Shown piece by piece: positions 25,901-36,318 of a stretch of DNA of 51,456 bases. The stretch covers positions 1-51,456 of the forward strand of contig CALIRO010000082.1 in assembly GCA_938042245.1 (NCBI GenBank). Direction: 5' to 3'. The DNA comes from an uncultured Thermoguttaceae bacterium. GTDB taxonomy: Bacteria > Planctomycetota > Planctomycetia > Pirellulales > Thermoguttaceae. The stretch's first letter is position 1, and every line of letters begins with the position of its first letter. The notes below the pieces were generated by a model that was not told where the DNA came from, did no database searches, and saw nothing but the letters and a program-made list of their open reading frames with translations. A program made the translations under genes and the position numbers.

Positions 25901-28900
25901 AAAAATTCCCCATTAAGATCCCCTCCTTTGCTGGAGCGCCCAAATGGTCTCTGGAACCAGGCGAAGAGTTTATGGCCTTATGGGGGACCGGCTACGAGAA
26001 AGGACGGGCTTTCATCGAAATCGAACACCGCCGAAAGGTCCTCCAGGCCTTCTGGACCGAACTGGGTGCCACGCAGCAGGCGGTAAAACAGAAGGTTACC
26101 GAAGCCATGCGCGGCGGTTTCACCGTCCGGATCACCCATGTGCAAGAAAACCGGGCGTATCTGACCCAGCGCCAGGTGGATGTGCCCTGGAGCAATAAGA
26201 AACTGACCGTGGCTTGGGAACGCTTCGTCTCCAAGCTCCAGCCGGGCCAAAAGGAAACCTGGACGGCCGTCATCACCGGCCCAGACGCCAAACGGGCAGT
26301 GGCCGAAATGGTCGCCGCCTTGTATGACCAATCTTTGGACGCCTACCTGCCGCATGGCTGGATGGGCGGCTTTGATGTGTTCCGCCGAGACTACTCCAAC
26401 TTGTCCAGCCGGTTTGAAAATCTCTGGAAGCCCTTAGGCCATTGGTATGGCAATTGGCCGATTCACTACAAAGACACCACGATGATCTATCGGGAATTTG
26501 CTCCGGAGATTGTGGCCAACCTGTGGGGCTATATGTGGTTTGGCCGGGGGAAAGGTTTAGGCCAACCAGGAGTAATGATGGCAGAGCAGGTGCCAGCGGC
26601 GGCGGTACCGCCGGGAGCGCCGATGATGGACGGGGCGCCAATCGCACGCCGAATGGCAGCCCAAAATGCCATGGCCGAACGGGAGCAAGCCGATCGGGCC
26701 AGCGAGGAGAAACTAGCCGGTCAGCTCCGGAAAGGCGCCGGCCCCGGCGAACCTCAAGGTACGGGCGGCCCAGGCGCCGCTCCTGGAGCGGGGCCGGATC
26801 TGGCCCAGGTCTCTGCTCGCAAAAACTTGAACGAAACCGCCTTCTTCTTCCCCCATCTGGTGTCCGACAAAGACGGCCAGGTGCGGATCGAGTTCACCAT
26901 GCCCGAAGCACTCACCCAGTGGAAATTCTTGGGCTTTGCCCATGACCCGCACCTTCGCTCCGGCCTGCTGCAGGACAGTGTGGTAACGGCCAAGGACCTG
27001 ATGGTCCAACCGAATCCACCCCGGTTTTTGCGAGAAGGCGACATCCTGGAGTTTACCGTCAAGGTAACCAACCAGTCGGCTACGGTGCAAAAGGGTGTGG
27101 TTCGGCTGACATTGGCCGATGCCCGAACTGAAAAATCGGTCAATGCCGCCTTCGGCAATACGACCACCGACCAGCCGTTTGAAATCCCGGCCAAGGAGTC
27201 CCGCTCGTTCTCTTGGCGGCTGAGTGTGCCGGACGGCCAAGGGCCGATCATCTACAAGGCGGTTGGTTCTACCGGCAGGCTCTCCGATGGCGAAGAGGCG
27301 ATGCTGCCGGTCCTGACGCGTCGGGTGCTGGTAACCGAGTCGTTGCCGCTGCCCATCCGGGGTGTGCAGACCAAGAAGTTCCAGTTCAAGAAACTGCTGG
27401 AGTCCGGCAAGTCGGACACCCTACAGAGCCAGACGCTTACAGTCCAGATGGTGTCCAACCCAGCATGGTATGCGGTGATGGCCTTGCCGTACCTGATGGA
27501 GTTCCCCTACGAGTGCAGCGAACAGGTGTTCAACCGTCTGTATGCGAACGCCTTGGCCCGGCACATTGCCAATTCCGACCCGAAGATCCGTCGGATCTTC
27601 GAGCTCTGGAAAGGTACCCCGGCCCTGGATAGCCCCCTGGAAAAGAACCAGGATCTGAAATCGGTGATCTTGGAAGAGACGCCCTGGCTGCGTCAGGCCC
27701 AGGCTGAAAGCCAAGCCCGCCGGAATGTCGGCATCCTTTTCGAGGACAATCGGCTGAACATGGAGATTACCGTGGCCTTGCAAAAACTGGCCGAGATGCA
27801 ACATCCGGACGGTGCTTGGCCGTGGTTCCCGGGCGGTCCGCCCAATGATTACATTACTCTGTACATCACCACCGGCTTTGGTCGGCTCCGACACCTAGGG
27901 GTGAAAAACATCGACATCGGTCCAGCTATTAAGTCCCTGAACCGGTTGGATGCCTGGATCGACCGCATCTACCGAGAGATCCTCCGGTTCGGCCATAAGG
28001 ACAAAAACAACCTCTCGCCGACCATTGCCCTGTACCTGTACGGCCGGAGCTTCTTCCTGGAAGATCAGAAAATCCAGCCGCAGCATAAAGAAGCGGTCGA
28101 TTACTTCCTGGAACAGGCCCGGAAGTACTGGCTGGATTTGGCCAATCGGCAATCCCAGGCTCACTTGGCCATTGCCTTGAAACGGTTTGGCGATCCGGAA
28201 AAGGCCAAGGCCATCATGCGTTCGATCCACGAGCGCAGCGTCACCGACGAAGAACTCGGCATGTTCTGGCGGGACCTGGAACTGTCCTGGTGGTGGTTCC
28301 GGGCGCCGATCGAAACCCAGGCCATGATGATCGAAGCCTTCGACGAAGTGATGAACGACCAAAAGGCCGTCGAAGACTGCAAGGTCTGGCTGCTCAAACA
28401 AAAGCAGACCCAGGATTGGAAGACGACTAAGGCCACGGCCGACGCCATCTATGCCCTGCTTCTGCGGGGTGAAAACCTGTTGGCTTCGGACGCACTGGTC
28501 GAAGTGAGCCTGGGCGGACAGGTCATCCAGCCGGAAAAGGTCGAGGCAGGCACCGGCTTCTATGAAAAGCGGTTCGTCCGGGCCGAGATTAAGCCCGAAA
28601 TGGGCGAGGTGGTGGTTAAGAAAACCGATCCCGGTGTTGCCTGGGGCAGCCTGCACTGGCAATACCTGGAAGATATGACCAAGGTAACCGCCCACACGGA
28701 GACGCCGCTGAAGATCGAAAAACGCCTCTACACCAAACAGCTTACCAAGAAGGGGCCGGTCTTGGAGCCGGTCCAAGGCCCGGTCCAGGTGGGCGATGAG
28801 CTGGTCTGCCGGATCGTCATCCGGGTGGATCGGGACATGGAATATGTGCATCTAAAGGATTACCGAGGCAGCGGCACCGAACCGGTCAACGTGCTGTCTG

Positions 28901-29118
28901 GGTACCGGTTCCGGGATGGCTTGGCCTACTACGAATCTACCCGAGATACGGCCAGCCACTTCTTCATCGACTACCTGCCCAAAGGGACCTATGTGTTTGA
29001 GTACTCGGTCCGGGTGCAGCACCGGGGCAAGTACCAGACCGGTTTTGCTAGTATCCAGTGCATGTATGCTCCGGAGTTTAACAGCCATTCGGAAAGCATC
29101 ATGCTGGAGGTGAAGTAA
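22972..29118 (+). CDS. Secreted alpha-2-macroglobulin family protein, 2048 aa
   Basis: A giant exported protein with a signal peptide (residues 1-~23, ALLGLLVAWVGFAAA) and no lipobox. After an N-terminal helical/TPR-like part there is a carboxypeptidase-regulatory-like beta domain at ~510-590, macroglobulin domains from ~600 (DRSLYRPGQTIYYKG), a low-complexity Gly/Ala/Met/Pro bait-like region at ~1201-1285, the A2M domain from ~1286 (FTMPEALTQWKFLGFAHDP) and a thioester-domain region with CSEQ at 1515-1518 (YECSEQVFNRLY), a variant of the usual CGEQ. Such proteins are thought to trap attacking proteases at the cell envelope. No penicillin-binding protein 1C partner lies next to it. AAGGAG precedes ATG 22972; a strong terminator follows. 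A palindrome-like segment within 25640-25690 encodes an odd Arg/Pro/Ala stretch. Confidence 0.93.
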   Translation: MSRVKVVGWALLGLLVAWVGFAAAPRPKESPKLSEAWKGVEEAMNQGLPKTAIERLEPIIQAAMKQKNYPEAIRAICTKIALEANIQGNKPEEKILRLQKELANAPKPMRDVMEAILAHWYWHFFQQNRWRFMERTATAQPPGDDILTWDLPRIFAEIDKHFMAALVGQEELRKTPVSEYDALLQKGNVPDTYRPTMFDFIAYEALEFYTSGEQAAAKPEDAFELLADSPIFDPAEKFMEWKFQTTDVDSPVVKAIMLYQALLSFHKHDKDPSAFLDTDLWRLHFGYNKAVGENKNERYKAALKHYVDRNGDHEISARARFYWAQVLRDEGDLVEARKIALQGAQAFPESFGGRMCHNLVQEIEAKRLEIATERVWNQPWPTIQVHYRNLDKVYFRVVRVDWEQAIRGSKQRPEFFDDPERRALLKQKPDLEWSVNLPPTPDYQERVEEVPVNPDLKPGFYVLLASDDPKFPAPLQVPVAGPQQVNHVVHGTDFWVSTLALVVRTRGGEGNIEGFVLDAQSGEPIEGAEVQAWFRPDWNQPWQPGQTVKTDANGLFSIPAVPQKQHLLLAKYKDQMLASANEYWVHVGRDRQDPYKRTVFFTDRSLYRPGQTIYYKGICLRADPNQDDYSVLPNESLTVVFVDTNGKEIERRQHKTNDYGSFNGAFTAPRDRLTGQMHFRVENGPPGGASVRVEEYKRPKFQVTLEAPKTAPKLNEKVTMEGKAMAYTGAAIDGAKVRWRVVRQVRFPPWWYWCFWWREPVSGSQEIAHGVTTTKQDGSFTIEFIARPDLSVSEKDEPIFVFSVSADVTDTAGETRSAQRTTQVGYTALAASMTAPDWLTAQKPVEITISTTTLDGEGQKADCKLKIHALKEPEKVHRARLGGGGGPYLIRPARAGRLAPTDRTDKKQPPPDLSNPNSWELGDVVAEEGITTDAQGKATRTFQLKPGAYRALLETQDRFGKKVTAMLPLQVLDPEAKKFPIKIPSFAGAPKWSLEPGEEFMALWGTGYEKGRAFIEIEHRRKVLQAFWTELGATQQAVKQKVTEAMRGGFTVRITHVQENRAYLTQRQVDVPWSNKKLTVAWERFVSKLQPGQKETWTAVITGPDAKRAVAEMVAALYDQSLDAYLPHGWMGGFDVFRRDYSNLSSRFENLWKPLGHWYGNWPIHYKDTTMIYREFAPEIVANLWGYMWFGRGKGLGQPGVMMAEQVPAAAVPPGAPMMDGAPIARRMAAQNAMAEREQADRASEEKLAGQLRKGAGPGEPQGTGGPGAAPGAGPDLAQVSARKNLNETAFFFPHLVSDKDGQVRIEFTMPEALTQWKFLGFAHDPHLRSGLLQDSVVTAKDLMVQPNPPRFLREGDILEFTVKVTNQSATVQKGVVRLTLADARTEKSVNAAFGNTTTDQPFEIPAKESRSFSWRLSVPDGQGPIIYKAVGSTGRLSDGEEAMLPVLTRRVLVTESLPLPIRGVQTKKFQFKKLLESGKSDTLQSQTLTVQMVSNPAWYAVMALPYLMEFPYECSEQVFNRLYANALARHIANSDPKIRRIFELWKGTPALDSPLEKNQDLKSVILEETPWLRQAQAESQARRNVGILFEDNRLNMEITVALQKLAEMQHPDGAWPWFPGGPPNDYITLYITTGFGRLRHLGVKNIDIGPAIKSLNRLDAWIDRIYREILRFGHKDKNNLSPTIALYLYGRSFFLEDQKIQPQHKEAVDYFLEQARKYWLDLANRQSQAHLAIALKRFGDPEKAKAIMRSIHERSVTDEELGMFWRDLELSWWWFRAPIETQAMMIEAFDEVMNDQKAVEDCKVWLLKQKQTQDWKTTKATADAIYALLLRGENLLASDALVEVSLGGQVIQPEKVEAGTGFYEKRFVRAEIKPEMGEVVVKKTDPGVAWGSLHWQYLEDMTKVTAHTETPLKIEKRLYTKQLTKKGPVLEPVQGPVQVGDELVCRIVIRVDRDMEYVHLKDYRGSGTEPVNVLSGYRFRDGLAYYESTRDTASHFFIDYLPKGTYVFEYSVRVQHRGKYQTGFASIQCMYAPEFNSHSESIMLEVK

Positions 29119-29234
29119 GCCGAACGGGGCCCTGAAGAAATAGCAAAGGGCCTCGGAGGCGCCCAGGGAGCAGTTTTTATCCCCCTGCCACCCAAGAGGT
29201 GGGACTGAGGGACAGATCCGTTTGGCAAGGTTGG

Positions 29235-29266
29235 GAGCCGGTAGTGATGAACTATCGGCTCTTTTT
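29235..29266 (+). terminator. Rho-independent terminator after the alpha-2-macroglobulin gene
   Basis: GAGCCGGTAGT pairs with ACTATCGGCTC (11 bp, one G-U) around a GATGA loop, followed directly by TTTTT. It lies 117 bases past the stop codon and before the PAC2 gene, so the latter probably has its own promoter in the following ~120 bases. Confidence 0.85.
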
Positions 29267-29387
29267 GTTGCAGGGGCCGAATGGTGGAGGGGACCGCAAA
29301 TAGTCGGTCCATGTGCGAAAAGGTTCTAGACGTGGGCCTGGTGGGCTGGAATTGCCCTAGCTTTTTGGAGATTCTACAATAAAGAGC

Positions 29388-30233
29388 ATGAGCAGGATTC
29401 CGGAACAATTATTACGAATCCGACGCCAACCGGCACTGGACCGGGGAAGGCTACTGTTGGCCTTTAGCGGCTGGATGGACGGCGGCGACGTGTCGACCGG
29501 GACGGTGCTTCGGCTGGTGTATTTATTAGAGGCTGAGCCGGTGGCCGAGATCGATCCGGAACCGTTCTATATATTGAATTTCCCTGGGACGATGGAGATA
29601 GCGGCTCTGTTTCGGCCGCCGGTGGAGATCGAGGAGGGGCTGATCAAGCGGCTGGAGATGCCGGAGAATCTTTTCTATGCCTGTGAGGCCCATCAGCTGC
29701 TACTTTTTGTGGGCAAGGAGCCGAATCTCTGTTGGCGGACCTTTGGCGATTGCATTTTTGACTTTGCTCGTCGCTGTGGGGTGCAGCGGATTTTGTTTGT
29801 CGGTTCTTTTGGGGGGGCGGTGCCCCATACACGACAACCCAGGTTGTATGTAACTTGTTCCGATGCCGCGCTGCTAGCAGAAATGGAAAAGATGGGACTT
29901 CGGCGCCGAAGTTCCTACGAAGGACCCGCTTCGTTTACCAGTTACCTGATGACCCGGGCGGGCAAAGAGGGGTTTCAGATGGTCTCGCTAGTGGCGGAAA
30001 TCCCCGGCTATTTGCAGGGCACCAACCCGATGAGTATCGAGGCAGTAACCCGGCGGTTGGCTGCCATGCTGAAACTGCCTGTGGATTTGGATACGCTTCG
30101 GGCTGCCAGCACCCAATGGGAACTCCAAGTCTCCACCGCCGTCGAACAGAACAAAGAATTGGCTAAACAGGTCCGCCAGTTGGAAGAGGCCTACGACAAC
30201 GAACTGCTAAACCAGGAATCCGAAGAAGGCTAA
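29388..30233 (+). CDS. PAC2 family protein
   Basis: A 281-residue soluble protein of the PAC2 (proteasome assembly chaperone 2-like, DUF75) family. Typical elements are LLLAFSGWMDGGDVSTGTV near the start, HQLLLFVGKEPNLCW, VGSFGGAVPHTRQP and SLVAEIPGYLQGTNPMSIEA. The C-terminus is a charged helix (QVRQLEEAYDNELLNQ) likely to form a coiled coil. Members occur in archaea, actinobacteria and planctomycetes; the bacterial role is unknown. No proteasome genes are visible here. The start ATG 29388 lacks a strong ribosome site, but the next in-frame starts would remove conserved sequence. Confidence 0.85.
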   Translation: MSRIPEQLLRIRRQPALDRGRLLLAFSGWMDGGDVSTGTVLRLVYLLEAEPVAEIDPEPFYILNFPGTMEIAALFRPPVEIEEGLIKRLEMPENLFYACEAHQLLLFVGKEPNLCWRTFGDCIFDFARRCGVQRILFVGSFGGAVPHTRQPRLYVTCSDAALLAEMEKMGLRRRSSYEGPASFTSYLMTRAGKEGFQMVSLVAEIPGYLQGTNPMSIEAVTRRLAAMLKLPVDLDTLRAASTQWELQVSTAVEQNKELAKQVRQLEEAYDNELLNQESEEG

Positions 30234-30266
30234 TTGCCCTGGAAAAACCCACCACAGAAACAAAAA

Positions 30267-30434
30267 CGGTAACATTTCAGCCCGAATCATCCAACCGGTC
30301 CTTTCTTGGGAAAGCTGGAAGCTAGTTTTTTCGAAGGATTTCTGCTTTCTGGATTCCCACTTACGCGGCAGTGTCACTCGGAGACATTCTCCCTAAAAAA
30401 ACAGGAACCTATTCCATTCGACTGAAATGTTACG
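30267..30434. repeat. MITE-like dispersed element, copy 3 (best-preserved ends)
   Basis: GGTAACATTTCAGCCCGAAT at the left and ATTCGACTGAAATGTTACG at the right form an almost perfect inverted repeat of about 19 bases. The 168-base body is alignable by eye to copy 5 at 45764 over most of its length (shared CAACCGGTC, TGGGAAAG, GGAAGCTAGTTTTTT, CCTAAAAAA). AAAAAC flanks both sides, a possible target duplication. It lies between the convergent PAC2 and GntR genes and encodes nothing. Confidence 0.8.
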
Positions 30435-30502
30435 AAAAACGTACCTTTTGGAAGAGGTTATCCCAAAGGCTGCTTTGCTGCCGATCCTTCCTGCCGGTGG
30501 CC

Positions 30503-31231
30503 TTACTTTTCCGAGAACATCGCTTCTTCGCAAACTTGGGCGGCGCTTTGGATATGGTCGGCCATAGCTTGGGCGGCTTTGTCCGGATGTCCAGCAATCA
30601 ACGCATCGATGATGTGAAGATGCTCTTCCAGAGCCTTTTGCTGCACCGCAGGCACGGGGCCGATGATCTCTCGAATCGTCTGGACCAGGATGTCATAACG
30701 ACGGATTTCTTTGGCTAGCCGCATACTCCCGCAGGACTCGGCGATTAATGCATGTAATCGGCGATCGGCAGCTATGCCTCGCTGAGCCCAATTCGCGGTT
30801 TTCCGATGTTCCAACAGGACGTTCAACTCTTTGCGTAGGGCTTCTAACTGAGCCAGGGGGATTTTGCCGCAGGCAGAGCGAGCAGCCTCCGCCTCTAATA
30901 CCCGCCGGATTTGATAGATTTCTCGCAGTTCCTTTGGGCCGAAGGGCGCCACTACAGCGCCCCGATTATGAATGAAATCCACCACCCCAATGCCGGCCAA
31001 TTCCACCAGGGCTTCTCGAACCGGGGTGGAACTAGTGCCAAACCGACTGGCCAGCTTCAGGACGGTTAGGCGGGTGCCTGTGGGCAAATGGCGTTGGAAA
31101 ATTGCTCGCAAAAGCCGTTCCATAATCTGATGCCGAAGAGCCCCCTGCGGCGGGATGGCAAACCCCTCTAAACGATCAATCGGATCCTCCCCCCGCTTCA
31201 GGGAGAACTTAGAAAGCGATGTTTCTCTCAC
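30503..31231 (-). CDS. GntR family transcriptional regulator, FCD/FadR type
   Basis: A 242-residue regulator. Winged helix at residues ~28-95 (HQIMERLLRAIFQRHLPTGT, FGTSSTPVREALVELAGIGV, NRGAVVAPF), then a helical FCD ligand domain (IYQIRRVLEAEAARSA, ADRRLHALIAESCGS, HLHIIDALIAGHPDKAAQAM). FCD proteins sense carboxylic acids or sugar acids, often through a metal bound by Asp/His residues; DRRLH and EHLHI supply candidates. The start is GTG 31231 with GTGGAGG eight bases upstream. No metabolic gene lies beside it, so its target is unknown. A perfect TATAAT on its strand lies at 31405-31410, inside an AT-rich patch. Confidence 0.9.
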   Translation of the reverse strand: MRETSLSKFSLKRGEDPIDRLEGFAIPPQGALRHQIMERLLRAIFQRHLPTGTRLTVLKLASRFGTSSTPVREALVELAGIGVVDFIHNRGAVVAPFGPKELREIYQIRRVLEAEAARSACGKIPLAQLEALRKELNVLLEHRKTANWAQRGIAADRRLHALIAESCGSMRLAKEIRRYDILVQTIREIIGPVPAVQQKALEEHLHIIDALIAGHPDKAAQAMADHIQSAAQVCEEAMFSEK

Positions 31232-31594
31232 AGAACAGCCTCCACGAATAGGTCCTTTTGGTGTCCAGTAATATCGGAACCCTGACGCCTTTGGAAGGGG
31301 AGGTCTGGGGCGAAGTTCTGCGAAGTAGTTTTCGACCCTGCTGGCAGACCTCCCACATCGGGAAAATGTAAGGCAAGGAAATCATGGAAATTCACAATAT
31401 TTTGATTATATACATTACGCATTTTGATCGAGAAGCAACTTCTTTCTCTTGCCTTGGTAGCCCGACCCAGGCACTACCAAGCCAGCTATAGCCTTGGCGG
31501 ACAGGCGTTGGGAGCCGGTCGTCGAGAGGTTAAATAGAAGTGAACGTATCCTTGCCCAAATCCTCCCAGAATGCCGTCTTGTTCTCTAGAGGGA
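31232..31594. other. Intergenic region with likely GntR promoter area
   Basis: The patch 31380-31425 is notably AT-rich for this genome and holds a perfect minus-strand TATAAT (complement at 31405-31410) about 175 bases before the GntR start. No good -35 is seen at standard spacing. No gene is supported in this gap. Confidence 0.35.
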
Positions 31595-32578
31595 TTAAAA
31601 GGCTGGGGAGGCCGGTTGCTCCAGACCGGGCAGGATCAGTTGGACCGGAGGATTTTGGCGATGCTGATACCGGCGGCGGTACCCCTCGGCCAGATAAAGA
31701 AGCATTTCCAAGGCTAATAAATCTGCCCGGGTGATCACATGACGAGTGCTTCGACTGCCCAGGCCATGGATCATCTCTTCAAGGACTTTGGTGTGCAAAT
31801 GAAGAAGCTCCGGGGCGCTGACACCAGCCAGGATAAGCAGTTCGGCCAGTCGGGAAAGTTCTTTGGCTAAATTGCCGGAGCCCATGATCACATAGGTGCG
31901 TAAAAGATCTCGGTAATGTTGGACCAGTTCGGTGGGTAAATCGAGGGGGGGTATGGAGGTAGGCCTTCCCGGGACGGGTTCGGTTTTGGGGGAACAGCTG
32001 TGGCCGCTTTGAGATCGAAGCTGATGGAAATCGGAAAGAATGTTTCGTTGTTGTACCAGCAGGTCTTCGGCTTCTTGCCGTTCCTGTTGGAGGCGGCGGT
32101 ATTCGGCCTGGCACAGACGACGATTTTCTCGGCACAGTTGGTGCCGTTGTACCGCCCGGGCCACAATCCAGATTAGCGTGCGCACCGTGGTGGTATTGAC
32201 ACACACATAGCCGTCGGCGCCCGCTTCGTAGCAGAGGGCGGCCATTTCCTGTTCACTTTGCAGGCCGAGCACTACGATCGGTTCTTCGGCGCCGCCGGCT
32301 CGATAGCCCACGATCAGTTCCAGAGCATCCAGTTCTCCAGGTACATGGCTAATCAGGATCGCATCAAAGGCCTCATCCCGAAGCCGGGCCAGGCCCCCCA
32401 CACTCCCTATTACCTCTTCCAGCAGTATTTGGCTACCGCTATCGGAGGCAAACGCCTCGGCCAGCCAAGCACCTGGCCGTTTCGGCGTCGTAATATATAA
32501 AATCCGCAATCGCTCTGGCAGGCTGGGCACGCCGCTCCGTTGGGGTTTCGTTCGTCTAGAGTCCAGCAGTGTAGGCAT
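31595..32578 (-). CDS. Degenerate receiver-domain protein with RsbU_N/KaiA-like helical tail
   Basis: A 327-residue protein. Residues ~24-140 have the receiver fold pattern (LRILYITTPK, FDAILISHVPGELDALELI, PIVVLGLQSE, AGADGYVCVN). The phosphoacceptor position is Ser77 rather than Asp and the N-terminal acidic pair is missing, so it should not be phosphorylated normally. A glutamine-rich coiled coil follows (~140-190), then a helical C-terminal domain with YRDLLRTYVIMGSGNLAKEL and LHLHTKVLEEMI that resembles the N-terminal dimer/partner-binding domain of RsbU-type phosphatases. It is probably an adaptor in a planctomycete signalling route. It is not in an evident operon and no kinase is nearby. 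Confidence 0.7.
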   Translation of the reverse strand: MPTLLDSRRTKPQRSGVPSLPERLRILYITTPKRPGAWLAEAFASDSGSQILLEEVIGSVGGLARLRDEAFDAILISHVPGELDALELIVGYRAGGAEEPIVVLGLQSEQEMAALCYEAGADGYVCVNTTTVRTLIWIVARAVQRHQLCRENRRLCQAEYRRLQQERQEAEDLLVQQRNILSDFHQLRSQSGHSCSPKTEPVPGRPTSIPPLDLPTELVQHYRDLLRTYVIMGSGNLAKELSRLAELLILAGVSAPELLHLHTKVLEEMIHGLGSRSTRHVITRADLLALEMLLYLAEGYRRRYQHRQNPPVQLILPGLEQPASPAF

Positions 32579-32801
32579 GGTGGGTATGAGATCCTATGGC
32601 AGCAAACAGAAGCAGCAACAGCAGGGGGAACTATATTGATTGCGGGGAGGGAAGTCAACCTCGAAAAGTCTTCTCTATTTTATGTATATTGTGTATATTA
32701 CCAAAATGCTGGCTGGAAATTGCCCCCTATTACCCGAAGCACCTCTCATCTGCTATAAAACCAGGAACCCCTCTCCAAGCTCCCGTCTGACTCTGTTCCG
32801 C

Positions 32802-34886
<2,085 letters not shown>

Positions 34887-35043
34887 ATCAAAAACCTCAT
34901 CTCAACCAAAGAGGTTGACATTGCCCCCTGCTATAAAGAACTCGGTTCCCATCCTCTTCCCCCAGAAGCTGAGAATCTTCGGCCACAGAAATGGATAAAC
35001 TAACTTGGGGCCTGGCAGGGGAATGGTTGCCAGCGCAATAGAA

Positions 35044-35076
35044 CGCCGCACCAGGCACAGCCGGCCCAGTGCGGCG
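35044..35076 (-). other. Hairpin in the rpsG-fusA gap
   Basis: CGCCGCAC and GTGCGGCG form a perfect 8 bp stem with a GC-rich 17-base loop, just 20 bases past the rpsG stop in the transcript. No U-run follows, so it is not a standard terminator. It may adjust downstream fusA levels or mRNA decay, or be incidental. Confidence 0.4.
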
Positions 35077-35095
35077 CTGGGGAGGCGGAAGGGGC

Positions 35096-35566
35096 TTACC
35101 ATGCGAAGTGGGCAAAGGCCTTGTTGGCCTCGGCCATCCGATGCACGTTTTCCCGTTTGGTCATAGCCGCTCCTTCTTTGTGATAGGCGGCCATCAATTC
35201 CTCAGCTAACTTGATCGCCATCGGACGCCCCTTTTTCTCCTTGGCAGCGGCAATAATCCAGCGAATTGCCAACGATTGTTGCCGCTTTTTATTTACAGGC
35301 ATCGGTACCTGATAGGAGGCGCCGCCTACCCGTCGGCTCCGAACCTCCAGTTCCGGTTTGACATTCTCGACTGCCTGATGAAAGACCTCCATCGGGTCTT
35401 TATCCGGCATCTTCTGGCGGATGAGCTCGATGGCTTCGTAAAAAATCCGCTGCGCCACCGTCTTTTTCCCGTTCCGCATAATACAGTTAATAAATTTCCC
35501 GGCTACCTTCGACCCATAGACTGGGTCCGGCTTTAACATCTTTTCGCTAGCTGTTTTTTTACCCAT
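35096..35566 (-). CDS. rpsG: 30S ribosomal protein S7
   Basis: A 156-residue protein that nucleates assembly of the small-subunit head on 16S rRNA. Recognisable family sequence: [60 protein letters not shown] and [16 protein letters not shown]. The length is the usual one. It is second in the str operon, but its distance from rpsL (297 bases) is unusually large because a dispersed repeat element lies between them. The start ATG 35566 yields the family-like [11 protein letters not shown]. Confidence 0.96.
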   Translation of the reverse strand: MGKKTASEKMLKPDPVYGSKVAGKFINCIMRNGKKTVAQRIFYEAIELIRQKMPDKDPMEVFHQAVENVKPELEVRSRRVGGASYQVPMPVNKKRQQSLAIRWIIAAAKEKKGRPMAIKLAEELMAAYHKEGAAMTKRENVHRMAEANKAFAHFAW

Positions 35567-35632
35567 AGTTCTCGCTACCTACCGTTGGAAAAAGCTTTAA
35601 AGGCAGAAGGGACCTCCATCCTTTAGAAAAAT

Positions 35633-35800
35633 CGGTAACTTTTCAGCCCAGGAGCGTACCAAGGCATTCCTCCGCAAACAGGAATCCAGGTTTTTTCTAA
35701 TAGTAGTTTCCTTTCTCTGCACCGGCCCTTCCGCGGGAATGACTATCTAGGACCTTCCTCGGAAAAGGGATGGAACTTCTTCATTCGGCTAAAGTCGTAC
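35633..35800. repeat. MITE-like dispersed element, copy 4, inside the str operon
   Basis: The left end CGGTAACTTTTCAGCCC and right end ATTCGGCTAAAGTCGTAC are recognisable inverted ends with some decay. The body includes GGAATCCAGG and CTTCCGCGGGAATGAC hairpin halves as in other copies. The 168-base element lies wholly between rpsL and rpsG, where most bacteria have only a few tens of bases. Confidence 0.65.
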
Positions 35801-35863
35801 CTAGATTTTTATTTTAAAGGGTTAGGCTAGGGTTGGGCAAACCCCTGCTGAGTAGGGAAACAC

Positions 35864-36235
35864 TTACGAGGTCTTTTTGGCCCCATATCGACTTCGAGAT
35901 TGTTTTCGGCCTTCCACCCCAGCACAGTCCAATGCGCCTCGAATCACTTGATAGCGAACCCCGGGCAAGTCCCGGATCCGGCCCCCCCGGACCAACACAA
36001 TGGAGTGTTCCTGCAAGTTATGGCCTTCGCCGGGGATATACACGGTTACTTCTTTGCGATTGGAAAGCCGAACGCGGGCGATTTTTCGCAGGGCGGAATT
36101 CGGTTTTTTAGGGGTCATAGTACGGACTTGGAGGCATACCCCCCTTTTTTGGGGACACCTCTCCAACGCTATCGACTTACTCCGCCGCCGCTGAACCACC
36201 CGTTTTCGACGCACTAATTGATTGATTGTAGGCAT
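35864..36235 (-). CDS. rpsL: 30S ribosomal protein S12
   Basis: A 123-residue decoding-centre protein, with [12 protein letters not shown] at the start and [54 protein letters not shown] and SRYGAKK downstream. The PKKPNSA loop keeps the lysines associated with streptomycin sensitivity. It is the first gene of the str operon, with GGAAGGA upstream of ATG 36235 and a good promoter at about 36291-36318. Normal length, nothing odd in the protein itself. Confidence 0.97.
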   Translation of the reverse strand: MPTINQLVRRKRVVQRRRSKSIALERCPQKRGVCLQVRTMTPKKPNSALRKIARVRLSNRKEVTVYIPGEGHNLQEHSIVLVRGGRIRDLPGVRYQVIRGALDCAGVEGRKQSRSRYGAKKTS

Positions 36236-36290
36236 GCACCAAATCCTTCCTCTGGACGGAACCTTAATCTATCGAATATAGAAATTCTTT

Positions 36291-36318
36291 ACCATAAAGG
36301 AAAAAAAATCTTTGTCAA
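36291..36318 (-). promoter_or_regulatory. Sigma-70 type promoter for the str operon
   Basis: Read on the minus strand, a perfect TTGACA (complement at 36313-36318) is followed after 16 bases by TATGGT (complement at 36291-36296). The spacer is T-rich. Transcription would start near 36284, about 50 bases before the rpsL start codon. Position, spacing and -35 match make it convincing, though the -10 is only four of six. Confidence 0.6.

Noticed and set aside
34914..34936. TTGACA followed by TATAAA on the plus strand
   Set aside because: Spacing is only 11 bases and no plus-strand gene follows; it sits just upstream of fusA on the other strand.
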